The notes below the pieces were generated by a model. That model had not been told where the DNA came from and searched no databases. It saw only the letters and a list, made by a program, of their open reading frames with translations. The translations under genes and the position numbers were made by a program. Below, piece after piece: positions 8,590 to 16,135 of a DNA stretch of 64,000 bases (its first letter is position 1; the number at the start of each line of letters is the position of its first letter). The DNA comes from Clostridiaceae bacterium (GTDB lineage Bacteria; Bacillota; Clostridia; Lachnospirales; Lachnospiraceae). The stretch covers positions 192,259 to 256,258 of the forward strand of contig CABIXM010000001.1 of assembly GCA_902362725.1 (NCBI GenBank), in the 5' to 3' direction.

Positions 8590-10658
8590 GGGCGCTCCGC
8601 CAGAAAGATTTCCGCCAGATAGGCAATCTCGCTGGAGGGAATAGAGACGCCAAAGGTATCGGAGGCCACGTTCAGACTCTGGGCGATGGTGTCCATGAGC
8701 TGGTGGTTGGTGTTGGTGAACTGCCTGAGCTGATAATAGGGCAGCGGCACATTTTTGATGATGCGCTCCAGCATATGGACGCCGTGGGAGAGATATTTCA
8801 CGGCGATTTCCTGAGAATATTGCATGCCCAGCTGATCGAGAATGGTGTTCAGGGAGTAGAGCAGCACGTCGGTGGCTTTCTTCGGGTTTACATAAAGTAA
8901 CGTCCGGGAGAGAATGTCATTGACCAGATGATTGATGAATTCCTCCTGGGAGAGTTCCTTCCGGGGAGGCAGGGACGCGACGCCGGGGGAAGCAAACTGG
9001 TCGAGGCTCAGGCCGGAAGCGCACTTATCGATGCAGTCCATCAGAAAGGCCAGGGTCACCGAGGGCAGAATCCGGCAGGGAATTTCCAGACGGCGCTGCA
9101 CCGAAGCTTCCAGCCCCGTGATAGGCTCCATATCCGCCAGAATTAAGACGCCGGCGCCGCGGTTCAGACGGCGGGCCGCGTCGCAGATCTGCAGTAGAAG
9201 GCTGTTTAAAGAAGCCTCACCGGTGTAATCGATGGCGGCAGTCAGCACATGGGCCTGGGCGGCCTGGGCGGCTGTGTAGGCCTGCATATCGGAGGCTGTG
9301 GCGTGTCCGTGGCATACGATCAGGAGGGAGGGCCGGGCGTCTGCCGAGGGGGAATCGGATCCGGCGGCTCCATCAGAGGTGGACTCGTCCGAGGACAGCG
9401 GCAGCTCCTTATAGAAGTCCAGGGCGTCACAGTGGCCGTTGGATTCGCAGATAATGGAGTTGTTTTTGTACAATGCCAGGGTCCGGATGAAGGCGTGATT
9501 ATCATCCGGACAGGTATTGGCAGCGGACAGTACGAAGTCCGAGAGATGGTCAAAGGTAATGGTGAGGAAGCAGGCGTCCTGATTCTTCGGTTCCACAAAG
9601 GCTTTGGAGCAGGCAGACTGAATCTCGCTGCGGAGCTGGGATTCATTTCTGGGATAATGGGGCAGCGCGAAGGCGGTCAGCACCGATTTATCCAGCCGGA
9701 TATTCTTGTGGATGGAGTAGGCCTCCCGGGTGACCAGGTCGAGAATCATCTCAATCTTTTCCTGGGAGCTGCGCCGGTAGAAATCAGGCAGGGACACAGC
9801 GATGGGAAAATTGGAGCGCAGGGTGTCCATGAAATCCGCGTCCAAATTATCGCGGACCGAAGCCATGATGACGGCCTCCAGAGGCCGGGGCCGGTTTTCT
9901 CCCACCCGGGTGTAGGCGTTATTTTTCAGAAGGTCGATGACCAGATCGATGGACTTGGATGGTAACTTATGTAAACCATCAAAGTAGACAATGCCCTTGT
10001 TGGCCGCGTCCAGCAGACCCTTCGCGGAACGAGCCCCCGGAGCGCTGGTTTTTGTGTGGCCCAGAAGCTGCAGCATCAGCCGCTCCTCGGAGTGGGCGTA
10101 ATCCTGGCAGTTGATGATGATGAACCGGGCGTTCTCGTCGAAAACGCCGGTCTCCTGGGAATAGAGGAACAGGGATTCTGCGAATTTCCGCTTGCCCACG
10201 CCGGCGCTGCCGACCAGGAGAACCGGGAGGCCACCTGACGGATAGGAGATAGCGGCCAGCACCTGGGCGGTCTCGTTCTTCAGGCTTCCGGCGCTGCCAA
10301 TGATGGCGTCCAGGGCAGTCTTATGGAAGGGAAGCTCCCGCTTCTGAGTTTTCTGGGGCTTCTGAATAAAATCCAGAAGGGAGGAACCGGCGGACACAGT
10401 CAGAGGAATATAGTGATTGGGATACTCGGTCTTCAGGGCTTCGCAGTCCAGATAGAGGGTGGGACGCCCCTGGAGCTTGATGAGCCGTCCCTCCTTCCAG
10501 AGGGTGTTCAGCTCCCGGGACACATTGGTGCGGTCCAGCTTCAGATCCAGAGCGATGGACAGGGCGTCGGAACCGCTGTTTTCCAGGGAGTGTGTGTCAA
10601 TCATTTCCTTTGTGTGTAATTTTACATAGTCGTAAATCTTGTCTTTTCTGGAAATCAT
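8586..10658 (-). CDS. LevR/ManR-like PTS-controlled regulator with a degraded AAA+ domain
   Basis: The 690 residues give an N-terminal winged-helix part (about 1-100), an AAA+ domain like sigma-54 activators (about 105-350), a mannose-type EIIA domain with HGHATA, and a C-terminal PRD. The ATPase looks non-functional. Walker A is GSAGVGKR instead of ending in Thr/Ser, Walker B reads YFDGLH with the usual Glu replaced by Gly, and the sigma-54 contact GAFTGA is lost (GHTKTSAPGA). ATG 10658 has AAGGAG upstream. It is divergent from the PTS operon and probably regulates it through phosphorylation, but not as a normal sigma-54 activator. The last 4 bases overlap the end of trpA. Confidence 0.85.
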   Translation of the reverse strand: MISRKDKIYDYVKLHTKEMIDTHSLENSGSDALSIALDLKLDRTNVSRELNTLWKEGRLIKLQGRPTLYLDCEALKTEYPNHYIPLTVSAGSSLLDFIQKPQKTQKRELPFHKTALDAIIGSAGSLKNETAQVLAAISYPSGGLPVLLVGSAGVGKRKFAESLFLYSQETGVFDENARFIIINCQDYAHSEERLMLQLLGHTKTSAPGARSAKGLLDAANKGIVYFDGLHKLPSKSIDLVIDLLKNNAYTRVGENRPRPLEAVIMASVRDNLDADFMDTLRSNFPIAVSLPDFYRRSSQEKIEMILDLVTREAYSIHKNIRLDKSVLTAFALPHYPRNESQLRSEIQSACSKAFVEPKNQDACFLTITFDHLSDFVLSAANTCPDDNHAFIRTLALYKNNSIICESNGHCDALDFYKELPLSSDESTSDGAAGSDSPSADARPSLLIVCHGHATASDMQAYTAAQAAQAHVLTAAIDYTGEASLNSLLLQICDAARRLNRGAGVLILADMEPITGLEASVQRRLEIPCRILPSVTLAFLMDCIDKCASGLSLDQFASPGVASLPPRKELSQEEFINHLVNDILSRTLLYVNPKKATDVLLYSLNTILDQLGMQYSQEIAVKYLSHGVHMLERIIKNVPLPYYQLRQFTNTNHQLMDTIAQSLNVASDTFGVSIPSSEIAYLAEIFLAERP

Positions 10659-10675
10659 AAATTTCTCCTTAAAAA

Positions 10676-10826
10676 AGTGTGTCAAATTCCTTGATAGTGT
10701 GTCGAAAAAACTTCGAAAATGCAAAAAGTGTGTTGAAACAAGAAGAATACTAACACAGAAGAGGAAAAACGTCAACAAAAAGGAGCGAGAGGGAGGTGCG
10801 AATGTGTCAAAATACACTGACACACT
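10676..10826. promoter_or_regulatory. Repeated AGTGTGTC boxes (candidate operators)
   Basis: Copies lie at 10676 (AGTGTGTCAA), 10696 (AGTGTGTC), 10727 (AGTGTGTT) and 10802 (ATGTGTCA), plus an inverted copy at 10818-10826. TGTGTCA (10803-10809) and TGACACA (10818-10824) form an inverted repeat with an 8-base spacer. They fill the space between the LevR-like gene and its divergent PTS operon, so they are good candidates for its binding sites. Confidence 0.55.
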
Positions 10827-10849
10827 AGGAGGATACGGATAGAACCCCG

Positions 10850-10884
10850 TCAAATTTGACAATAAAGAAGCGCAAATATAGAAT
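10850..10884 (+). promoter_or_regulatory. Promoter of the mannose-family PTS operon, overlapped by a palindrome
   Basis: TTGACA (10856-10861), 17 bases, then TAGAAT (10879-10884). The -35 box is the right end of the perfect palindrome GTCAAATTTGAC (10850-10861). This is a sigma-70-type promoter. No TGGCAC-N5-TTGC sigma-54 promoter was seen, which fits the lost sigma-54 contact in the regulator. Confidence 0.75.
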
Positions 10885-10922
10885 AAGTTTCATCAAAGCA
10901 ACGAAGAAACGGAGGGAACAAA

Positions 10923-11339
10923 ATGCGGTGTAAGGTGTTGGTCCTGACACATGGAAATCTGGCGGAGGCATTTGTACATGCCGTGAGCCTGATTTATGGC
11001 GAGGTACCGCAGCTGGCGTTCAAGAATATGCCGGAGCAGCTGGACATCGGCCAGTATCGTAAAGAGCTGGAAGCGTGTGTCCGCGAAAATGAGGCCACAG
11101 GCATTTTGGTTGTCACAGATTTGCTGGGAGGAACCCCGTTCCTTTCCTGTATGCAGATTATCCAGAACAACTGGGATAAAATGGAAGTTATAACAGGCTG
11201 CAACCTGCCGATGCTTCTGGCGGTTGCGGGAGACATAGAGACAGCAGATATTCAGGAATTGAAAAAGACAGCGATAGAGGCCGGAGGCGGCGGTATCGTG
11301 GATTTGAAGAGTCAGTTGAAGGAGGTAAAAGCAGGATGA
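10923..11339 (+). CDS. Mannose/fructose/sorbose-family PTS EIIA
   Basis: This 138-residue EIIA carries the phosphoryl group from HPr to EIIB. The active histidine is H10 in LVLTHGNLAEA, and TDLLGGTPF follows near residue 60, both typical of the mannose-type fold. It is a single-domain protein here, not fused to EIIB. The start is ATG after GGAGGGAACAA. It overlaps the EIIB start by 4 bases. The transported sugar cannot be read from the sequence; hexoses, amino sugars and fructoselysine-type substrates are all used by this family. Confidence 0.93.
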   Translation: MRCKVLVLTHGNLAEAFVHAVSLIYGEVPQLAFKNMPEQLDIGQYRKELEACVRENEATGILVVTDLLGGTPFLSCMQIIQNNWDKMEVITGCNLPMLLAVAGDIETADIQELKKTAIEAGGGGIVDLKSQLKEVKAG

Positions 11340-11809
11340 AGAAAGCAAGCTTTGCAAGAGTAGATGAACGGTTGATTCACGGACAGGTCATGACGGCGTG
11401 GGTGAAAAAATACTGGATTAAGAAAATTATTCTGGTGGACGACGAGATTGTCCAGGACAGCTTTATGCAGGAGGTCTTATCCATGAGCGCCCCCCAGGGC
11501 GTCAAGGTGGAGGTGCGGAGCGCGGCGGACGCGGCTGCGGAGCTCAGTGAGGATACCTCAGAAGATAACGTCATGCTGTTATTTAAGGAACTGAAGTACG
11601 CGGGCCTTCTGGTGAACTACGGATACCCGCTGGAGGAGCTGGACATCGGCAATATCGGAAGCGCCCCGGGCCGCAAGGCCATCACCAAAGAGGTGTATAT
11701 CTCCGACGCCGAGAAGGATATCGTCCGCGGACTCCATGAGAAGAACATCAATGTCTATATCCAGAAGCTTCCCCAGGACGCTCAGGTAGACATTATGAAA
11801 AAAATATAA
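11336..11809 (+). CDS. Mannose/fructose/sorbose-family PTS EIIB
   Basis: This 157-residue EIIB has the phosphorylation site H15 in FARVDERLIHGQV, the family hallmark. The rest matches the EIIB fold (IILVDDEI, LLFKELKYA, NIGSAPGRKAITKEV). It accepts phosphate from EIIA and passes it to the sugar during transport through EIIC/EIID. The start overlaps the EIIA stop in ATGA, with GGAGGTAAAAGC upstream. Confidence 0.94.
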   Translation: MKKASFARVDERLIHGQVMTAWVKKYWIKKIILVDDEIVQDSFMQEVLSMSAPQGVKVEVRSAADAAAELSEDTSEDNVMLLFKELKYAGLLVNYGYPLEELDIGNIGSAPGRKAITKEVYISDAEKDIVRGLHEKNINVYIQKLPQDAQVDIMKKI

Positions 11810-11827
11810 AATAGGAGGTAGAGTGTT

Positions 11828-12580
11828 ATGTTACTGTTATTTCAAGCAATACTGATGGCCTTTCTGGCCTGGATGTGTAAGACCGGCGCGCCGATGTGGT
11901 CCAAATGGTCGCTGGGCATGGGAGCCCCGCTGGTGGCAGGACTTCTGAACGGTATCATCATGGGAAATATCAGCTATGGTCTGGAAATGGGCGGAACGAT
12001 CATGCTGGTCTATATCGGCGTTACCGTTATCGGAGGTACGGTAGCCAGCGACGTAACCCTGGGCGGTTACATCGGCGTAACGGCAAGTATGCTGGCCGGC
12101 GCGGATCCATCCGTAGGAATCACGGTTGCGGCTACCCTGGGCGTACTCGGTTCCCTGATTTCTCCGGTGGAGAAAACTCTGAATACCATCTGGGTGGCAA
12201 AGGCAAGAAAGTACGCGGAAGCAGGCAACTTAAAGGGCGTCGCTTACATGAACACCATTGCTCCGCTTCTCTGGGGCTTTCTGATTTACTTTATTCCGGG
12301 CTTTATTATCATTTACTTCGGTTCCTCTGCCCTGGACAGCATCCTGGCAGTGATCCCGCCGCAGATTTCCACAGGTCTCTCCTGTGTCGGCCATATCCTG
12401 CCGGCTCTCGGACTTGGTATGCTGATGAACCTGCTGTTTAAGGGAAGCATGGTCCCGTTCTTTATCTTCGGCTTCGTAGCGACTGCTTATCTGGGACTGG
12501 GAACCATGCCGGTGGCTCTGATTGGCGCAGGCTTCGCCATCATGCACTTCATGTATACATCAAAGAAGGAGGCAGAATAA
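11828..12580 (+). CDS. Mannose/fructose/sorbose-family PTS EIIC
   Basis: This 250-residue polytopic membrane protein forms the sugar channel with EIID. Hydrophobic segments run almost the whole length, and ALTGxxNG-like turns such as AGLLNGIIMG, with GVTVIGGTVASDVTLGGYIG, are typical of the sorbose-PTS IIC family. It starts 18 bases after EIIB behind TAGGAGGTAGAG. Confidence 0.93.
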   Translation: MLLLFQAILMAFLAWMCKTGAPMWSKWSLGMGAPLVAGLLNGIIMGNISYGLEMGGTIMLVYIGVTVIGGTVASDVTLGGYIGVTASMLAGADPSVGITVAATLGVLGSLISPVEKTLNTIWVAKARKYAEAGNLKGVAYMNTIAPLLWGFLIYFIPGFIIIYFGSSALDSILAVIPPQISTGLSCVGHILPALGLGMLMNLLFKGSMVPFFIFGFVATAYLGLGTMPVALIGAGFAIMHFMYTSKKEAE

Positions 12581-12581
12581 A

Positions 12582-13394
12582 ATGGGTGTAAAGCTGGAAA
12601 AAAATGATCTGACAAAATCCTGGCTGCTCTGGGTTACCTTCGGACAGCAGTGTTACAACTTCGAAATCATGCAGGGACTCGGCTTTGCACACGCCATGTG
12701 CCCGATTATCAGACGGCTTTATCCGGACGACGTGGAGAAGCGGAAAGAAGCCCTGGAACGCCATATGAACTATTACAACACCGAGAATAACTGGGGCGCT
12801 TCCATCGCCGGTATCGTAGCCAGTATGGAGGAGGAGAAGGCCAACGGCGCGGCCATCAGCGACAGCAGTATCAACAGCATCAAAGCAGCTCTGATGGGAC
12901 CTCTGGCAGGCATCGGCGATACCGTAACCCAGAGCCTAGTAAAGACGGTACTTCTGGGTATCGCCTGCGACCTGGCGCTGAACGGCAATATCCTCGGCCC
13001 CATCCTCTTCGTGGTACTGATGTCTGTATATACCCTGGGCTTCAGCCATTTCGTATACTTCACCGGCTATAAATCCGGTAAGGCTTCCGTTACAAAGCTT
13101 CTGGCGGGCGGCAAGCTTTCCGCAGTGACAGACGCCCTGGGCGTCCTGGGTATCATGGTTCTGGGAAGCCTGGTAGCCTCCAGTATCAGCATCTCCACGC
13201 CGCTGGTTATCGCTCTCGGACAGACGACCGTAGAGCTGCAGACCGTACTGGACACCATTCTTCCGAAGCTCCTTCCGCTGCTGGCCTTCTTAGGCTGCTA
13301 CCGGATGGTCAATAAGGGAATGAAACCGGTCAAGATTATTCTGATTCTCTTTGTAGTCGGCATCCTGTGCGGACTGTTGGGAATTTTGGCATAA
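12582..13394 (+). CDS. Mannose/fructose/sorbose-family PTS EIID
   Basis: This 270-residue partner of EIIC has the family N-terminus (LTKSWLLWVTFGQQCYNFEIMQGLGF) and GPLAGIGDTVTQSLV in the middle. The C-terminal third is hydrophobic. The start at ATG 12582 is behind AAGGAGGCAGAAT, one base after the EIIC stop; an upstream in-frame start is ignored because it lies inside EIIC. A hairpin separates it from the next gene. Confidence 0.94.
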   Translation: MGVKLEKNDLTKSWLLWVTFGQQCYNFEIMQGLGFAHAMCPIIRRLYPDDVEKRKEALERHMNYYNTENNWGASIAGIVASMEEEKANGAAISDSSINSIKAALMGPLAGIGDTVTQSLVKTVLLGIACDLALNGNILGPILFVVLMSVYTLGFSHFVYFTGYKSGKASVTKLLAGGKLSAVTDALGVLGIMVLGSLVASSISISTPLVIALGQTTVELQTVLDTILPKLLPLLAFLGCYRMVNKGMKPVKIILILFVVGILCGLLGILA

Positions 13395-13415
13395 TACATC
13401 ATCAATCACAGACAA

Positions 13416-13445
13416 CGGGTACCGCGAACACGGTACCCGCTTTTC
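13416..13445 (+). terminator. Hairpin after the PTS genes
   Basis: CGGGTACC (13416-13423) pairs with GGTACCCG (13432-13439), followed by CTTTT. The short T tract and the close next gene suggest a partial terminator that lowers expression of the downstream pair. Confidence 0.65.
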
Positions 13446-13462
13446 AGAAAGGACGAGACATC

Positions 13463-14275
13463 ATGAGAAGAAATTTAATGGAAGAGCACAAACAGCGTTT
13501 CGGATGCGAGAAGCCCATCATCGGCTGCCTGCACCTGCGGGCCCTGCCGGGTACGCCGCTCTGGGATCCCTCCTATACCATGGAGCAGCATGTGGCGGAC
13601 CTGAAGGAGGAGGCCCACATTCTGATGGAGCTGGGCTTCGACGGAGCCGTATTTGCCAATGAAGCAGATTTCCCCTATGTGGAGCATATCGGCGAGGGCG
13701 CGCTGGCAGCGTACACCAGAATCGTCACCGAGGTATCCCGGGAGCTGACCATTCCCTTCGGCGTAGGTATCATGAACGACCCCTATTCTGCCATTTCTGT
13801 GGCAAAAGCTGTGGGAGCTGTCTTCTGTCGAGGTTTCTTCCTTGGTTCTCAGGTGGGCAACTACGGCGAGATCCGCAAGACCCCGGGTGACATCTGGCGC
13901 TACGCCAAATCCATCGGCGCGGCGGATGTGGCCGTATACAGCAGCTTCGAACCCCACAACGGCAGCAGCCTGGACACCCGCAGCACCGAGGAGATGTTCA
14001 ACACCTACTACAAGGACACGCCGGTGGCTGGCTATTCTATGAACGGCCCGAAGAAGGACGAGAAGCCTTCCGAGTCCATGATAGCCAAATGCAAGGCACT
14101 GAATCCGGATATCCCCATCAACTTCAACAACGGTGCAAATCCGGATAACATCAAGGAGATGCTGAAGTACTGCGATATGGTTGTAGTAGGCACCACCCTG
14201 AAGAAGGATCATTATCTGTTTAACCCCATCGACTATGATAACGCCAAGGCGTTCATCACAGCGGCGAGAAGCTGA
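13463..14275 (+). CDS. BtpA/SgcQ family protein
   Basis: The 270 residues match the BtpA family (TIM-barrel fold): KPIIGCLHLRALPGTPL near the N-terminus, FANEADFPY, GVGIMNDPYSAISVAKA, and a C-terminal FNNGANPDNIKEMLKYCDMVVVGTTLK phosphate-binding type end. E. coli SgcQ, in a cryptic PTS operon, is a relative, and PTS linkage is repeated here. Its reaction is not established. It may act on the phosphorylated sugar made by the PTS. ATG 13463 follows AAAGGACGAGAC. Confidence 0.85.
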   Translation: MRRNLMEEHKQRFGCEKPIIGCLHLRALPGTPLWDPSYTMEQHVADLKEEAHILMELGFDGAVFANEADFPYVEHIGEGALAAYTRIVTEVSRELTIPFGVGIMNDPYSAISVAKAVGAVFCRGFFLGSQVGNYGEIRKTPGDIWRYAKSIGAADVAVYSSFEPHNGSSLDTRSTEEMFNTYYKDTPVAGYSMNGPKKDEKPSESMIAKCKALNPDIPINFNNGANPDNIKEMLKYCDMVVVGTTLKKDHYLFNPIDYDNAKAFITAARS

Positions 14276-14279
14276 GTCT

Positions 14280-15068
14280 ATGATTCGCGCGGCGGTATTT
14301 GATATTGACGAGACTCTCTATGACGGACAGAATAAAAGATTTATCCCAAGCGCCATCGAGGCTCTGAAGAAGCTGCAGGCAAAGGGCGTCCGGGTGGTCC
14401 TGGCTACGGGCCGCCCGCCGCTGACAGCCGTGGTGATCCTCCGGGAAGGTGTGATTCCCGACGCCATCGTGTGCGCCAACGGCCACCTGGTCATCGACGG
14501 GGAAGGGAAAATAGTAAAAGAATATACCTTTGATACGGAACTGGTTTCAGAGGTCTACGACTACTGCAAGGGACATGACATCGGACTTCTCTGGAAATAC
14601 CCGGACAAGGTCTATGAGTACATCTACAAGCCGGTTTTTGAAAACTTCTATCATAAAACCAAATCCTCCCGCAGTATGATCGTAAAGGGCGTCACGGATA
14701 TCCACAAGACCCGCTGCCCCGACGGCGGCAATCTGGGCTGTGGCGATGAGGCGCTTGCAGCGTTCAATGCCCATTTTCGGGGGCGCTGCGTAGGCGTCCG
14801 GATCGACGGCGAGAGCAGCGACCTGATGCTTTCCAGCGTCAATAAAATGCGGACGACTGCAGAGGTACTGACGGAATGGGGCATCCGGGACAGCGAATGC
14901 ATCGCCTTTGGCGACAATCAGAACGACCGGGAGATGCTTGTCTACGCGGGAATCGGGGTCTGCATGGGAAATGGCTGCAAGGAGCTGAAAGCTTTCGCGG
15001 ATTATGTGACGGACGATCTTCGGAATGACGGAATCGCGAAGGCATTGGCTCATTTTGGAATACTGTAA
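14280..15068 (+). CDS. HAD-superfamily sugar-phosphatase-like hydrolase (Cof type)
   Basis: The 262 residues have the HAD nucleophile motif FDIDETLYDG near the N-terminus, the ATGRPP motif II, a C2-type cap, and FGDNQNDREML as the final metal motif. Cof-type enzymes dephosphorylate sugar phosphates and related compounds. It starts 4 bases after the BtpA/SgcQ stop, so the two are probably coupled and may process the PTS product together. The exact substrate is unknown. Confidence 0.85.
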   Translation: MIRAAVFDIDETLYDGQNKRFIPSAIEALKKLQAKGVRVVLATGRPPLTAVVILREGVIPDAIVCANGHLVIDGEGKIVKEYTFDTELVSEVYDYCKGHDIGLLWKYPDKVYEYIYKPVFENFYHKTKSSRSMIVKGVTDIHKTRCPDGGNLGCGDEALAAFNAHFRGRCVGVRIDGESSDLMLSSVNKMRTTAEVLTEWGIRDSECIAFGDNQNDREMLVYAGIGVCMGNGCKELKAFADYVTDDLRNDGIAKALAHFGIL

Positions 15069-15090
15069 GAAAATGGGAAAAAGAAAGATT

Positions 15091-15138
15091 CCTGTATCTT
15101 TGGCGGACGCCCAAGCCGCTGAAGATACAGGTTTTTTT
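15091..15138 (+). terminator. Terminator of the PTS-sgcQ-HAD operon
   Basis: CCTGTATCTT (15091-15100) pairs with AAGATACAGG (15122-15131), with inner GGCGG/CCGC pairing, and seven Ts follow. Confidence 0.92.
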
Positions 15139-15215
15139 ATGAAATCTTATAGAATCCTTAATCTTCTGCCGCCCCGCTGGACAGCCCGGGAAAATGGTGC
15201 TATGATAGCCACGTT

Positions 15216-15743
15216 ATGATAAAAGCATTTTTAAGAGCAATTTTAAAACCCCTGTCCTTCCTTCCGGCCCTGGCCATGATGTACGTCATCTACGGCTTTT
15301 CGGCTCAGGACGGGACAACCTCGGGCAATTTGAGCTACAAGGTAAGTGAAATCATCGTGGAGACGGCCAATGAGGCGTTCGATCTGCACTGGACTGCGCA
15401 GGAGGAGGCGCAGTATATCCAGAAAATCCAACATCCGGTGCGGAAGCTGGCCCATATGACCGAATATTTTCTGCTGGCGGTGTCAGTGTCATTTCCGCTG
15501 TATGTGTACGGCGTGCGGGGCATCTGGCTACTGCTACTGGCAGGCGGCTTCTGTGTGGGCTTCGCGGCCCTGGACGAGTATCACCAGTCCTTTGTGGCAG
15601 GCCGCGGACCGTCGAAACGGGATGTGGCTATCGACAGCATCGGAATCACCGTCGGTGTGATACTGGTGCAGCTTGTGTGTTTCATCGGCAGGGTGACCGT
15701 GTTCCGGCCGTTGGCGAAAAAGAAAAAGAAGAGACGGGTATAA
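15216..15743 (+). CDS. VanZ-like membrane protein
   Basis: The 175 residues contain about four hydrophobic segments and the VanZ-family end DEYHQSFVAGRGPSKRDVAIDSIG, preceded by HPVRKLAHMTEYF. VanZ proteins are linked to low-level teicoplanin resistance in enterococci, but most homologues have no known job, and no van genes are nearby. The C-terminus is a run of Lys/Arg. A hairpin with a T-rich tail follows. Confidence 0.87.
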   Translation: MIKAFLRAILKPLSFLPALAMMYVIYGFSAQDGTTSGNLSYKVSEIIVETANEAFDLHWTAQEEAQYIQKIQHPVRKLAHMTEYFLLAVSVSFPLYVYGVRGIWLLLLAGGFCVGFAALDEYHQSFVAGRGPSKRDVAIDSIGITVGVILVQLVCFIGRVTVFRPLAKKKKKRRV

Positions 15744-15779
15744 AACGAAAGAGTGAAGCGCCGGAAAATCAGTGCGCGA

Positions 15780-15806
15780 GAATGTGCCATTGGCACATTC
15801 TTTCTT
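15780..15806 (+). terminator. Terminator after the VanZ-like gene
   Basis: GAATGTGCC (15780-15788) and GGCACATTC (15792-15800) form a perfect stem with a 3-base loop, followed by TTTCTT. Confidence 0.8.
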
Positions 15807-15815
15807 ATTTCTATA

Positions 15816-15850
15816 ACAAAAAAGGAACCCTTTTCCAAGGATTCCTTTTC
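15816..15850 (-). terminator. Terminator of the tRNA-Pro gene
   Basis: On the minus strand AAGGAATCC pairs with GGGTTCCTT around TTGGAAAA, followed by a run of Ts (As at 15816-15823 on the plus strand). It lies just 3' of the tRNA. Confidence 0.8.
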
Positions 15851-15855
15851 ATTCG

Positions 15856-15929
<74 letters not shown>

Positions 15930-16135
15930 TTTTAGCGACTTGCCGTCAACAAATGATATCATAGCACAAGTGAACAGGTTTGTCCAGTAAAAATTTAAAA
16001 AAAATGAAAAAAATTTGTGTAAAATTTTTGCAGGGGTAGATCGCAAGATATAAATATGGTACAATGCGGGTGAATCAGGTGATTCTGCATACAGGTTGTG
16101 GTATCGGAATAACAGAAATGGAGGAAAAATCTATA

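Noticed and set aside
10676..10884. Sigma-54 (-24/-12) promoter for the PTS operon
   Set aside because: Expected for a LevR-type system, but no TGGCAC-N5-TTGC was found. A good TTGACA-17-TAGAAT is present, and the regulator has lost its sigma-54 contact.
15216..15743. Glycopeptide resistance by the VanZ-like gene
   Set aside because: VanZ-family proteins are common without resistance, and no other van genes are in the window.
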